This document shows positions 1-11,756 of a DNA stretch of 64,000 nt, in pieces. The notes under the pieces were generated by a model, which ran no database searches, had not been told where the DNA came from, and saw nothing but the letters and a program-made list of their open reading frames with translations. The DNA is from Peromyscus leucopus (Eukaryota > Chordata > Mammalia > Rodentia > Cricetidae). The position numbers and the translations under genes were made by a program. Each line of letters opens with the position of its first letter. Within the stretch, counting starts at the first letter, position 1. The stretch lies in assembly GCF_004664715.2 (NCBI RefSeq), contig NC_051067.1, positions 66,544,982 to 66,608,981 of the forward strand, written 5' to 3'.

Positions 1-804
1 CCTCAGCCCTTCCTTCTCTATTTTAATTACTGTAACTTCATACATGTTTTAAATTTATAAAGTATAAGTCATCTAGATATGTTCTTTTTCTGGATTCTTT
101 TGACCATTTTGGGCCACTGGCATTTCATGTGAATTTCAGGATTTCTCTTTTATATCTATAAGAGAGAGGTATTGTTGGGACTTGACAAGGATTCCATGAA
201 ATCCATGAACAGCTTCCAGGAGCATGACAGACACAATTTTATTAACAGGGCAGAATATTGACTATTTTTACCAGGCCACATTCATATGGACAAATGATTC
301 CCGATGCAACAGTCACACACAGAGATATATACTTTCATGTAATCTGACCATGTATATGCTTTTAAATGAACCATGTCTCATGTAATTGTAAGTTGAATAA
401 AATAGTACCTTTAAAATAATACAATTTCATTGGGGGTGGGGTCCCACTTATCAAAATCAACACACAGAGCTAAGAGACTTAGAAACATCTTGGGCGACTT
501 TTCATTAGCAGGGAAAGACAAGAGGGAGCTAGGTTTGAGTCTAGGGAAAGCAAGGCAGGGAAGTCTCTCAGGGTAGGGTGTGGGTGGTAAATACAGCATC
601 ACAGGACTGTGGTATTCTAGGGGAAGTCTGAAACGCCTGCATGCTGGGGTATTCTATCTTAATCCATTTATTTTTCAAATGGAAACCTCTATAATATTGC
701 AGAGAAATATGACTCAACACTTGGCAATGATTTTAAGCCTCTGAGAGACCCTGAATGTGTGTGTGGCAGTTTTGAATGTTCTTTTCTTATGATGAACCTA
801 AGTC
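1..804. other. No recognised feature
   Basis: AT-rich intronic sequence without a repeat family or exon that I can name. Confidence 0.5.
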
Positions 805-1078
805 CTCAGTGGTTCTTATCTCTAACAAAGATCTGAGAACCAACAGGAGGCAATGGTCAGAGCTGACTAACAGAACCCAGAAGTAGGGTGGACCTACTTT
901 CTCAGTGGTCCTTATCTCTAACAAAGATCTGAGGACCAACAGGAGACAGTGGTCAGACATGACTAACAGAACCCAGAAGTAGGATGGACCTACTTCCTCA
1001 GTGGTCCTTATCTCTAACAAAGATCTGAGAACCAACAGGAGGCAGTGGTCAGACCTGACTAACAGAACCCAGAAGACT
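805..1078. repeat. 96-bp tandem repeat, 2.85 copies
   Basis: Three copies start at 805, 901 and 997 with CTCAGTGGT(T/C)CTTATCTC and share most positions across the 96-bp unit. The last copy is cut off near 1078. Because 96 is a multiple of three, the minus strand stays open and would encode a 32-residue repeat; I do not take this as a gene. The flanking sequence was not recognised; short tandem units like this occur inside some LTRs. Confidence 0.9.
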
Positions 1079-2179
1079 CCCAGGTATCTAAGGCCATACT
1101 CTGACCTTTGATTTGCAGCCCCATGCACAGACAAGTACTAACTACCACATTGCTTCAAGGCTACGATTCTAGAATTGTGTGCAGTGGCAGAACCCTATAA
1201 CATAGGGATGCTAACAAATTTAATTTCCAAACTATGTAAAAGGGGGAAATAATTTACTAGATAACATCAGAGGAGATAAAATGCCAAACAAATACAGAAT
1301 AATGCAACAGCCTTGAATATGATCCCTTAATCTGAACAATGATCACCTCAATAATGTTCCCAATGGCAAAAACTTACTTTTTCCATGTCTGGCCTCATAA
1401 ACACTTTCCTAGGAAGAAGCCGGACTGTGCTTCAGCCAATAAGATGAAGGCTGAAGTTGGAGTGCCGCTGTAACGCAGCACAAGGTGCTGTCTCGTAAGG
1501 AAGCAGAGAATGAAATTAACTTTATTTTTTATTTATATATAAATACCCTTGAATCCAATTTTATTAAAGGTTAAGTCAGGGATCAACCACCTACACAGAA
1601 CCTAAACTTAAGTTATATGTAAAAATGGCTTGTTTCAGCTTTGCTTCATGCTTGAGAGCTTATATTTTTATTACCTTGGTGCTATGTGCTATATTCTCTG
1701 CAGAGGCTGTGGGTGATGAGGGTGTGGACACTGTGTCACATAGAATATGTACTCAGATAATTAACAATGGTGAGTGACACAATTGCAAAGTCCACAGGTA
1801 AGACTGTAATAACTGTAACTTAATTTTCAATGAATTCCAAATTTTCACAAGCAAAGAAAAAATAATGTTTTTTAGGCTACATATTAACAATCCATTTTAA
1901 TGAGTGTTGATTAAACTTATTTTCACTGATTATTCACTGATTAGTATTAATAAGAATATCTAAAAAAAGGGGCAGTGATAGAATTCTGCTATATGCCCCA
2001 TATGCATAAACACATATGCACAGAGATCCCACCTCTAAACATAATGAAAGCAAAAACTACACACTACAGCAGAGTAAACTGTAGGGGTTCAAATGGAACT
2101 TTAACTTTCTACTCACAGAGACAACTATATCCTTTTGTTTCCTGTGTGACCAAAGGCAATAAGCATCTACAAATTATCA
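1079..2179. other. No recognised feature
   Basis: AT-rich sequence. The part 1100-1500 could be an extension of the element that holds the 96-bp repeats, but I cannot name it. Confidence 0.4.
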
Positions 2180-2549
2180 TGATCTGAATATGAAACTCTG
2201 CCCATAGGCTTCTTGGATGACACCTGGCCTCCAGCTGGCAGGGATCTGCAAGAAGCTATGGAAACTTTAGGAGGTGGGGCTTAGGTAGGGGAAGCAGGTC
2301 ACTGGGAGCAGGGAGACATGCTTTTGAGGGTTATAATCTGGTCCCTAACCTCTCACCCTTATTCTAGTCTTGATCATCCCTTCCCTTACCACCATAATGC
2401 TCTGTCCAATCACATGGGACCTAAAGTTGCAGGGCGGGGCAGGGCACCTAGGACAATAACCCTCAGCAACTATGAGCCAGATAAGGTTTCTTCCTGTAAG
2501 TTATTCTCACAGGTGTTTTGGTTACAACTATGTAAAAGTCACTAATATA
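2180..2549 (+). mobile_element. LTR-like repeat, probably ERVL-MaLR type
   Basis: It starts TGATCTGAATATGAAA, contains TTTAGGAGGTGGGGC and ends near AAAAGTCACTAATAC. The TG start and the terminal sequence resemble rodent MaLR-type LTRs. Related copies in this window lie at 34655 and 52463. Confidence 0.55.
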
Positions 2550-3302
2550 CTGATATAAACAGACATTGCCTTATTCTTTAGTGTTGATCCATATTCAAGC
2601 AGAATACAAAGGCATCCACTAATACAGTCTAAAACTTTTAACAGTTAGGCATAAGAAATATGAATGCATACTTTGTATATGACTCAAGGGAAAAGAGTCT
2701 ACCACACCTCTCACGGATTTACTTTGATAATTTATGAATCCTAACATAAAAAAGCACTGCTATAAATAGCACAGTGAAAATGGAGTTCTATCTACCACAA
2801 TTTTGGATGTGGGTGAGAATGATTACATCATTACATCATGAATTTGTTTCCAGTATTTTTGGAAAGCCAACTGCTTCAGGTTAAAAATATGAAATACTGT
2901 CACGGTAACAATTAACAAAAACAGAAAGTACTATCATACTCTACTCGAGAGGAAAACAATCAACAATTAGAAAATCTTCTTCACTGTGTGAAGGTGTCTC
3001 TGAAGCTCAGTTTATTTACAGGGAAAAAAATAACCCCAAGCGTGAATGAGTCAAATTCAGGCTTGGGTCCAAACATTAGCACTTACAATTAACTTTTCTG
3101 GTTGCAACTGGTTTCCACAGTCTTGCCAACCCCCAAATCCCAGCTGGCTACTAGTACTTTCCAAAGCTGATCATCCTGACATTCCTGATCATCACCACCT
3201 TAACATCTACATCAGAAAAAAGAATTTTTTACCTCCCCAACTACCTTCTTATATCACTACCTCCTCCTGTTGACCCTGTCTTCTTCTTAGCATAGTTTCA
3301 TG

Positions 3303-3343
<41 letters not shown>

Positions 3344-4199
3344 CAAGTCTTGTGTGGGTGGTCACCGCTGCTGTGTTCATGACTACAATGGACATGTCAT
3401 TTCTAGAAGATGGCACTTTGTAAAGGACTCATCCCCACCCTCTGGCTCTTACGTTCCTTCCACCCCCTCTTCAGCAATGTTCCCTGGGCCTCTGAGTGGG
3501 TGACTAAAGATGTCCCATTTAGAACTGCACTCAGCAGTTCCTGATTCTCAGCACTTTGACAGGATATGAATCTTTGCTTTGACCAAAATAACAACTTCAA
3601 ACAGTGAACCAATTCTTTCCATGTGACATTTTATATGTTATTTCTATTTAGTTAATATTGAGCATATGGAGAGCTAAAGAAACTTTTTTGTTTGGTTTGA
3701 AGTTACAAACTGTGAAGGAAGAGCATTCAAGGGCCAAGTCTCTTACCTGACATCATTTAGAACAATCTATGGAAAAGCCTGGGGTTCACAAAGCTACACT
3801 CCATAAAGTGGTCAGAGCCATGGCTTAAATTTTAAATTGTTCCTTAAAATACAATGTCATTCAAGATCATTACAAGGACAGTCCAGAGAATCATCTTGTA
3901 AATCACTTTCCATCAGATGACACTTGGTTTGAGTTCATTATCTAAGTTCACCTTGGTCTTCCTTGCTTCTGAACTTTATGTACTCAGTTTTTTGATCAAA
4001 CTTAACTCTTTCACTGTTGCCTCTTCAGAAGGTGACCTGACCACTGAAGGTTGGTCCTCATTCCTTTCCTCAGCACTCATTTGCTTCCTAACACTCACTA
4101 CAGTTCACAACTCATTTGATGACTATCTGGCCTGGATAGTTTCACATAAGTTGATACAAGCTAGAATTATCTGAAAGTAGGAAATCTCAATTCTGAAAA
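2550..4199. other. No recognised feature apart from (TG)n
   Basis: A (TG)n microsatellite occupies 3304-3340. The rest contains no exon or repeat I can name. Confidence 0.5.
3304..3340. repeat. (TG)n microsatellite
   Basis: An uninterrupted run of about 18 TG units. Confidence 0.99.
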
Positions 4200-4525
4200 T
4201 GACTCCATAGACCCAGCTGTAAGGCATTTTCTTAATAATGGATGATTGATGGTAGAGTGCCCAGGCCATTGTGGGTGGTACCATCCCTTGGGTTGGTGGT
4301 CCTGGGTTCTATAAGAAAGAAGACCGAGCAAGCCAGTAAACAGCACTCCTCCATGGCCTTTGCATCAGCTCCTGCCTCCAGGTTCCTGTCGTCTGAGTTC
4401 CTGTCCTGGCTTCCTTCAGTGATGGACTATGGTATGGAAGTGTAAGCCAAATAGACCTTTTCCTCACCAACTTGCTTTTTGGTCATGGTGTTTCATTGCA
4501 ATAATAGAAACCCTAACGTAAGTCC
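4200..4525 (+). mobile_element. LTR-like repeat, probably MaLR type
   Basis: It contains CATTGTGGGTGGTACCATCC, GGTTCTATAAGAAAG, AGCACTCCTCCATGGCC and, near its end, GTAAGCCAAATAGACC and GAAACCCTAAC. These are features of a very common rodent LTR-like repeat with a decayed AATAAA signal. The copy at 42745 belongs to the same family. The family name is from memory. Confidence 0.6.
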
Positions 4526-5591
4526 CCAGGGCAGAGGATATAGAGGTCTTGTTAAGCACAATGCCTGGCACCATTTCACTGCAAGTTCTCTAAGGCTTGC
4601 TTAGAAAGAGCTGTGCCTGTGCCCCTATTACATGACCATGCCCAACTGTGTCCTCTACAGTGTCACTCATTGAGCAGACAAAAAGAAAAAAAAAGATGCT
4701 TGCTTTAAATGACTATCTGAAATTCAAGATTGAGGTACATACATTTTAAATGAATGAACCAGAGTCCAACTCAGACACTTTCTATGTCGAAGCTCAGGGC
4801 TCAAAGGAAAGTGCATAAGAAGGAGGTGCTTTATAGTTAAGACAAACAAGGCTAAGGAAGGCCTTGCTCTGCTCAACAGTCCCAGAGCCAGCAAGGGTTA
4901 CAGCTGGAATTCAACCCATTGTCTGGTAGAGGGACTGGGCAGAGTCAATGTTAGAAAGTACCTGTTTGTTTCTCTGCTCACTCTTCTGTTCACCCAACCC
5001 CTGCCTATCATTCCCTCTCACAACTTCACTTTGAAATATGAGACTATCAATAGGCAATACCCTTTGACTGGTCAGGGCAATTGGCTGAGTATGACTAAAA
5101 GAAGGCAAAAACCATGATTATGACAAAAAGCATATGTTCTCTCATATGAAGAATTCTGAGTAGTCACTGAATAAAGTGTTTCAGAAACCTCCTCTACATA
5201 ATAATATAAAGAAGTCAAATATCATATAAAAATAAATATATAGTCACCAACCAACCACTCTAGAGAATGACTGCCCTGGACAGATGATTTGTGACTACTT
5301 CAAAAGACAATACAATGCCAAAGGAGTGTTCAGGAAATGCAAAACTACTCAGTTCATGGGTGGTTCCAGGTAAGTAGAAAATTCTCTGCTCTAGTTCTTG
5401 CTAAACATGTCCTTATAAATTAGAGTTTCTCTCACATTATGTACACTCCATGTGGAATACATTGCTCTAAGGACCTAATAACTGCACGTCCCTCTTTTAT
5501 ACCAGCACAGAGAACACACATATGTAGTCAACATACCCCCCCACCCCACCCCACCCCCGCGCCACTGGCTATTGCATATGTTTTTTTGTTT

Positions 5592-5592
<1 letters not shown>
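4526..5592. other. No recognised feature
   Basis: Intronic sequence with no exon, RNA gene or repeat family that I can name. Confidence 0.45.
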
Positions 5593-5633
<41 letters not shown>

Positions 5634-5638
5634 CGTGT
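5593..5638. repeat. (TG)n microsatellite
   Basis: A TG run ending in GCGTGCGTGTAT. Confidence 0.98.
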
Positions 5639-5654
5639 ATGGACACACACCCAT

Positions 5655-5770
5655 GTACACAACAAAGTTTCACTCTGTATCCTAGGCTGGCCTGGAACTT
5701 GCTATGTTGCCAAGACTGGCCTTCAACTCATGATCCTCCTGCCTTCACCCCCATATCACATAGTTTTTTG
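5655..5770 (-). mobile_element. Diverged B1-like SINE
   Basis: The plus strand reads CACTCTGTATCCTAGGCTGG, then GACTGGCCTTCAACTC and CCTCCTGCCTTC, the reverse complement of a B1 right half. It is heavily diverged. Confidence 0.6.
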
Positions 5771-5793
5771 ATTGTCTCATAAGCCTCTGTGTT

Positions 5794-6540
5794 TATCAGT
5801 CTGCTCAGGCTGCCATAACAAAGAACTACAGCCTAGGAGACATGGGCAATAGTTAGCCTTTCATTACCATGACCAAAAATACCTGACAGAAACACCTTAA
5901 GGAAGGCAGGCTTTATTTTTACCAAAATACGGTTTCTGACCTGGCCCGAGGGTACTGAGGCAACACAGCAAGGCAGCAGATGGGAGCAGCAAAGGAGAGC
6001 TTATGAGTTCATGGCTGACCAGGAAGGGAGCATGTCAGCAAGTGGCCAGGGACAAGATACCTCCCAAGAACCCACCTTAGAGACCAACTCACTCCAGCCA
6101 GGTCTAACCACCCAGAGCTTTAGAACCTCCTCAGATAGTTCCACAGTCGTGGGACCAATAATTCAAAACATACAAGAACATCACATATTCCAACCGTCAC
6201 AGCTAAAATAAGAGACATTTCTTACAGCCCTGGCGACTTAAAGTCCAAATTCAAGGGTTCGTCGCACCCATCTCTCCTTGGCTTGAGCCCTGCTGCCTCC
6301 AGCACTGGGGTCACCTGGTGTTTCCTCTGTGTGAGTACTGCTGGTGTCTCTGGAGAGCCATACCTCCTTTCTCCAAGGACACCGGTCATACAGGATACAG
6401 GCCTACTCAAAAAGACTAGTTCTAACTTAAATTCTTCCTTAACTCTGCCCTATTTGGGGCTATTTGTAGTCACATTTGGAGGTAATAGGGGTGACAACTT
6501 CAGCATATGATGAAAGTCACAATCAACCCAGGATAATTTG
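5794..6540 (-). mobile_element. Old MLT1-type MaLR LTR, split by a younger LTR
   Basis: The left part (5794-5852, AGTCTGCTCAGGCTGCCATA) and the right part (about 6220-6540, with CTTAAAGTCCAAATTCAAGG, GGACACCGGTCATACAGGAT and GTCACATTTGGAGGTA) align as one reverse-oriented, mammalian-wide MLT1-like LTR. The sequence between them is a different, younger LTR. Confidence 0.6.
5853..6205 (-). mobile_element. Younger LTR-like repeat nested in the MLT1 LTR
   Basis: CATTACCATGACCAAAAATA, then CTTAAGGAAGGCAGGCTTTA, is a reverse-oriented rodent LTR-like 3' end. It sits inside the older LTR. Confidence 0.55.
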
Positions 6541-7784
6541 TCCATTCTTCTTGCATTTGAGTAGCTGTAGGAGTAGAAAGACTCTTCTAAATATCACCTT
6601 CAAGGTACTTAATCATTCATAAACACTGACTTAGCATCCTTAAAAAAATAGTAAGATGAAGAAACCACCCCTACAGGTCTAATGGTGTGGTGATGTAACA
6701 ACCCACTGACCCAAGAGAGATGCAACAGTTAACAGGTGGGTTCAACTGAAGCAGTGGTAATTATGGGAATCTATGTGAACAGGGTGGAGATTCCAGAACA
6801 AGGGAGAAATATCCAGAGAGCAAAAGCAAGGACTGGGGAAAACAGGTGAGCAAGGGACAGAGTTAGAGAGACACGCAGGGACAGATCGTTAGGAGCCTCA
6901 TGCGCCTTGTGAAGGAAGCTCCGCTTTTTCTGCACATGCTAAGAAACTAAGGAAGAGCTAGTACTGCAAAGCCAAGAGCTCCAACCTCTCTTTTCTGAGA
7001 GAGCAGTGCAGTCACTCTATAGAGAACAGCATCACACAGGCTTACACTTGGATGGGACCATGGACCCTGAGGCACGTGCAGGGGACTAGTGATTTGTCAG
7101 GAATGATGAATGAAAAGATCAAAGGTTCCTCATGACTTAGGCCACACCCAAAGTTAATACTTTAATGTTAGTAGGTTCATACACTTGCACTCCAACACAC
7201 TTTTCTGAGTAGCTGGGAAATGAGAGGAAGGCTGTCAGCATGCCAATGAGTAAATAAAAGAAACAAAAATGAGAAAAGAAGGCGTCAGCATGCCAATGAG
7301 TACAATAGAAGAATGCTCTGATCATCCTTCATGTCTGTGCATCTCCACTCAAACCTCGGATGACAATGTGCTGACAACGTGACACTCGTCAATTATTTTT
7401 TGGTCTCTGTATTTCAGATGCTTCATCTGTAAGATGGATATTACAAGTGCCCACCTCAAACCTTTATATGGGGTATTAAATGCAAAGCTCGTAGACAAAT
7501 TGCCATAGAAAAACCAGGGCAGAGGTGTACATTGGTCTGTACTGCCCTATTGTAGCTACCATAGCTGAACTACTGATTTGATCAGGCATGGGGACTGACA
7601 ATCAGGCTTCCAGCAAACCCAAATGAAAGACTCAGAAGGAGGGGCAGACAGGTGCAATTCCAGGTACATTAAACATGGTGAGGAACCTGGCAGTAAGATT
7701 TACAATCTAGAATACTGTGTGAAAGGAACAGCTAGGCTGGGGTACAGTGCTTGTGTTAAGTGAATTTACATAATCAATACCATG
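6541..7784. other. No recognised element; small 50-bp-offset duplication
   Basis: GTCAGCATGCCAATGAGTA occurs at 7234 and again at 7284, separated by exactly 50 bp. Otherwise I recognise nothing. Confidence 0.5.
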
Positions 7785-8060
7785 AATAACTGACTTAAAA
7801 AGAGGAAAGGCTCATTTGGGGCCCAAGGTTTTGCTTCTGGATCTTGGCCAAAACAGCACAAGGTGGAGGAACAAAACTGCTTGCCTCGTGGCCAGGAGGG
7901 GAAGAGGCCCCTTCGAATGCATGCTCCCAATGACCTAAACACCTGCCATTGCGTCTCCTCTCCAGGGCTCTGCCACCTCCCAAGACTGCTGTGCTAGGAC
8001 CATATCTTTAATGCCAGAGCACTCAGGAAACATTTACGATCCAAACTATGGCGAAGTTAG
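7785..8060 (-). mobile_element. MaLR-type LTR fragment
   Basis: ACTTAAAAAGAGGAAAGGCT, then CAATGACCTAAACACCTGCC, and GATCCAAACTATGG match a reverse-oriented MaLR-type LTR in the right order. Confidence 0.5.
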
Positions 8061-8084
8061 AACTCATGAGGAATGAAATTTAAA

Positions 8085-8215
8085 ATGAGGCTAGGTGGCA
8101 TATGCACACCCAAAATTCCAACATGAGGGAGACTGAGGCAAGAGGACTGTAAGTTTTAGGCTAGACTGTAAACACAGGTTATTTGACTATCCCTCAAAAC
8201 ATTAAAAATAAATTT
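8085..8215 (+). mobile_element. Old B1-type SINE with A-rich tail
   Basis: GGCTAGGTGGCATATGCACA, GGGAGACTGAGGCAAGAGGA and CCTCAAAACATTAAAAATAA follow B1 order at high divergence. Confidence 0.55.
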
Positions 8216-8266
8216 AAAAAATTAAAGCTAAGTACTTTCAAGACATTGGTCTATAACTGCAGATTT

Positions 8267-8905
8267 TCACATCTCCCTTCTCTTCTCCAAATCCAATCCC
8301 CTGGGCTCACTCATCTCCAGCTCGGTAGCAGATCGCATACCACGGCCTTCCCTCCCTCTCTGTCCCTACCTCAAGCAGATCACAAAGATCTTTCCCTACA
8401 AGCTTCCTTCTTCCCCATCAATGCTCTATCCAGCTCCTAACTGCACCAGGAATTCCCTGAGAACCCCCAGGCCATTCCAGCCAGGGAGGCAGGTAGCGTC
8501 CTGCAGATTTTTACCTCTTCCTCCACTTCTCTGAATCTAGTCCCCCAGTCTCTCACCCCTAACTGTAAGAGACCACCAGCTGTGGCATCCCCTCCTCTCT
8601 GGCCTCATCTCCAGCTGGCCACACATATCTTCTCCCCACTTATCCTGTTATCCCAGTCCCCAACTCCAGCAGTAATTCACTGGGAACCGTCAGCCAACAC
8701 GTCCAGACCAGCAAGCCAGCAACGTGGGTAAGCAAGCTTCTGATCTTCTCCACTCTCCTTCTTCTCCTCCAACTCCAATCCCCCAGTCTCATCCCCAGAT
8801 CTGCAGCAGATGACCTGTTGTGGCCTCTCTCCTCACTCTCTGCCCCCATTCCCAGGGGACTGAGCAGATCCTGGTGGAACACATGCTTTCCTTCTTTGTG
8901 TGGAC
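8267..8905 (+). repeat. Three degenerate 240-bp tandem units before the LINE-1
   Basis: Matching anchors occur at 8293 (CCAATCCCCTGGGCTCAC), 8538 (TAGTCCCCCAGTCTCTCAC) and 8776 (CCAATCCCCCAGTCTCAT), so the spacing is 245 and 238 bp. A second anchor (CTCCAACTCCAGCAGTAATT-like) occurs at about 8430 and 8653. The units are pyrimidine-rich. They may be promoter monomers of a rodent LINE-1 5' UTR, because a LINE-1 body follows, but ORF1 and the start of ORF2 are missing between them. Confidence 0.6.
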
Positions 8906-9140
8906 CCCTAAACTTCCTCCACTCCTAGTCCACCCCCATGGCTAAGTGTCAGCTCCCAATGCCTAGGAACACATTTTACCCAGAACCCTGTATCCTATCA
9001 GACCACCATGGATTAAAGCTGGATCTCAACAAGAGAAACAAGAGAAAGCCTACAAACTCATGGACACTGAACAACTCACTAGTGAATGAAAAGAAAGGGG
9101 GTGAGGGGTCAAGACAGAAATTAAAGAAATCCTAGAATTG

Positions 9141-9303
9141 GGCTGGGTGGTGGTGGCACATACCTTTAATCTCAGCACTTGGGAGGAGAGCCAGGAGGAT
9201 CTCTGTGAGTTTGAGGCCAGCCTAGTCTACAGAGCGAGATCCCGGACAGGTACCAAAACTATACAGAGAAACCTTGTCTTGATCCCCCCCCCCCCCCAAA
9301 AAA
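9141..9303 (+). mobile_element. B1 SINE inserted in the LINE-1
   Basis: GGCTGGGTGGTGGTGGCACA to CCTTGTCTTGATC with a C-run and A-tail. An 18-bp target duplication, AAAGAAATCCTAGAATTG (9123-9140) and AAAGAAATACTAGAATTG (9304-9321), differs at one base. The LINE-1 frame resumes directly after it. Confidence 0.93.
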
Positions 9304-10111
9304 AAAGAAATACTAGAATTGAATCAAAATGAATACACAACATATCCAAGCTTATGGGATATAATAAGGGCAGGTCTATGAAGCGAAGACCATAGCATAA
9401 AATGCCTACATTTTAAAAAAATTTTAAAAAGAATTGGAGCGATCTCATCCTAGCAATTTAACCACACACTGAAAGTTCTATCACAAAAGGAAAAATCACA
9501 CACAGCAAAAGGAATAGATGGCAAGAAATGATCAAATCAAGAATAGAAATCAATAAAACGGAAACTAAACAATACAAAGAATCAATGGAGTAAAGAGTCG
9601 GTTCTTTGAATCAAAAGACAAATTAACTACAAGGCAGAGAGAGAAGATCCAAATTAACAAAATTAGAGATGAAAAGCGGGACATAATAACAGATACTGAG
9701 GCAATCCAAAGAATCATAAAGACATACTTAAAAACCTGTAATCCACCAAATTGGAAAAATCTAAAAGAAAGGGATAATTTTCTCAATACATACCTCTTAT
9801 CAAAGTTAAATCAAGAGCAGATAAGCAATTTAAACAGATCTATAAGTCTTAGTGAAACAGAAGCAGTAATTAAAAGTCTACCAATCAAAAAAGCTCAGGG
9901 CCACACAGTTTTCATGAAGAATTCTACCAGACTTTCTAAGAAGAGTTAATCTCATTATTCCTCAAATTATTCCACAAAAGAGAAACAGAAGGAACATTGT
10001 CCAATTCTTTTTACAAGGTCACAGTGCCCCTGATACCTAAACCACATAAAGACTCAAAAAAGAAAGAGGATTACAGACCAACTCTTTTATGAACATAGAT
10101 GCAAAAATTCT

Positions 10112-10719
10112 TTTCCTGGTTTGGTCTGACAGAATGATTGAATGCTTTTGTACAAAAATCAGAGCCTTAAAAACAAGGATTTGGTGAGATTGTAAAATGG
10201 TGTGCCACTTTGGCAAAACAGTTTGGTGGTTGGTCAAAATGCAAAACATTGTTACTCTGTTACTCAACAATTCTACCCTTAGGAATATATCCTCAAACTA
10301 CTGAAAATGTGCACCTATGAAACATGTACATGAAGGTTTACAGCAGTGTGTTACTAATAGTAAAAAAGTTAAAACTACTCAAATAGCTATCAAATACTGG
10401 AGAGAAATAAAATGTGGCTTATTCATACAATAGAATACTATTAAGACATAAAAATGAATGAGAAACTGACAGATTAAATGACTTTGGTGAACCTTCATAA
10501 TTTCATTTGTAGATCTTTCCATTTCTAATTTATAAATACATTTGGGGTTATAAATTATAAATGTACTGCCTCCTGTCAACATTGTATACTTCTATTTGAT
10601 GATTTCTGTGTCAAACATTATATGGAAATGTTTCCAAGTATTTTCTGTATTAACTGTGAATGAATAGAACAAAATAAATTGCCTGTGATGGAAAAAAAAA
10701 AAAAAGAAAGAAAGAAAAA
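10112..10719 (+). mobile_element. Polyadenylated retrocopy inserted in the LINE-1
   Basis: The insertion is flanked by the 9-bp direct repeat AAAAATTCT (10103-10111 and 10720-10728), and the LINE-1 ORF2 reads straight across when it is removed (...GATGCAAAAATTCT then CAATAAAGTACTTGCAAAC). It ends with AATAAA about 18 bp before a long A-rich tail, so it was copied from a polyadenylated RNA. Its middle part (about 10180-10490) resembles the 3' end of an old mammalian L1. The remainder (10490-10690) looks like an unidentified 3' UTR. The source gene was not recognised. Confidence 0.75.
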
Positions 10720-11192
10720 AAAAATTCTCAATAAAGTACTTGCAAACTGAATCCAAAAACACATCAAGGAAATCATATACTATGATCAATAGGCTTCATC
10801 TCAGAGATGCAGGGATGGTTCAATATATATAATCCAATACATGTAATCCACCATATAAACAAACTGAAAGACAAAGCCATATGATCATGATCCTGAAATT
10901 AGATGCTGAAAGGACCTTTGACAAAATCTAACACCACCACTTCATGATTAAAAACAAAACAAAAACCTTGAAAGATTAGGAGTAGAAGGGGCAGACCTCA
11001 ACATAATGAAGACTACTTACAGAAAACATACCCAACATCAACTGAACAGAGCAAAACTCAAAGCAATTCCACTAAAATCAGGGACAGAAGAAGGTTGTCC
11101 ACTCTCTCCACACCTATTCAATATAGTCCTTCAAGTCTTAGCTAGAGCAATAAGATAACTGAAGGAGATTCAAGGGGATACAAATTAGAAAG

Positions 11193-11756
11193 TGTGAGAC
11201 CAAAATGAGCCATCTTAGCAATAAGACCAAAATGCTTTCACCCTAATACTAAGGCCTGAGATTTCTCCTTTTAGGTACAGGCCATGAGTTGCTAAAACCA
11301 GTCAGTTCAGATTCTAGAAACCAGGAAGTGTAAAAGTACAGAGTCACAAGGTAGTCACGAGGTAATGACTGCCAGACTATTAAATGTCCTCTCCCTGGTT
11401 TCCAGGGTAACTGACCACAGAAATGTCTTCACCTGAGGGCAGCCAATGAGAAATGGTGGTGGGTAACCACTCCCTAAGAAGTAAGATTAAGCTATGATTT
11501 CTAGAAAGCCCCTAGAAGCGAGGCAAACAGAATTGTACCCATACTAGCACCCCTAAATGTTGTAACCTTGTGACTTTTGCCTTTAAAAACCGAGCTTGCA
11601 GACAGGTGGGCACTTCCTCCAGCCTCCACTGTGTTGGATGTATTAGACGAAGTCCCTGGCTAGGCTTATATTGAATATCCAGAATTAAACCTTGCTTTTG
11701 CATTCCGGCATGCTCGTCTTTGGTGGTCTCTTGGGGGGGGGAGGGGCCGCAATCTG
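11193..11756 (+). mobile_element. Solo LTR of an endogenous retrovirus inserted in the LINE-1
   Basis: The sequence starts TGTGAGACCAAAATGAGCC directly after LINE-1 sequence (...ACAAATTAGAAAG). It has a TATA-like TTTAAAAACC at 11581, an ATTAAA signal at 11684 and a U5-like GTCTTTGGTGGTCTCTTGGG, and LINE-1 resumes at about 11757 (TCAAAGTATC). The arrangement resembles a gammaretrovirus-like (ERV1) LTR. No internal viral coding sequence is present. The right boundary and target duplication are not resolved. Confidence 0.65.

Noticed and set aside
805..1078. Possible CRISPR-like array
   Set aside because: The copies are directly tandem without spacers, and the host is a mammal.
787..1134. 115-codon open frame with 32-residue repeats
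   Set aside because: It is explained by the 96-bp tandem DNA repeat, whose period is divisible by three.
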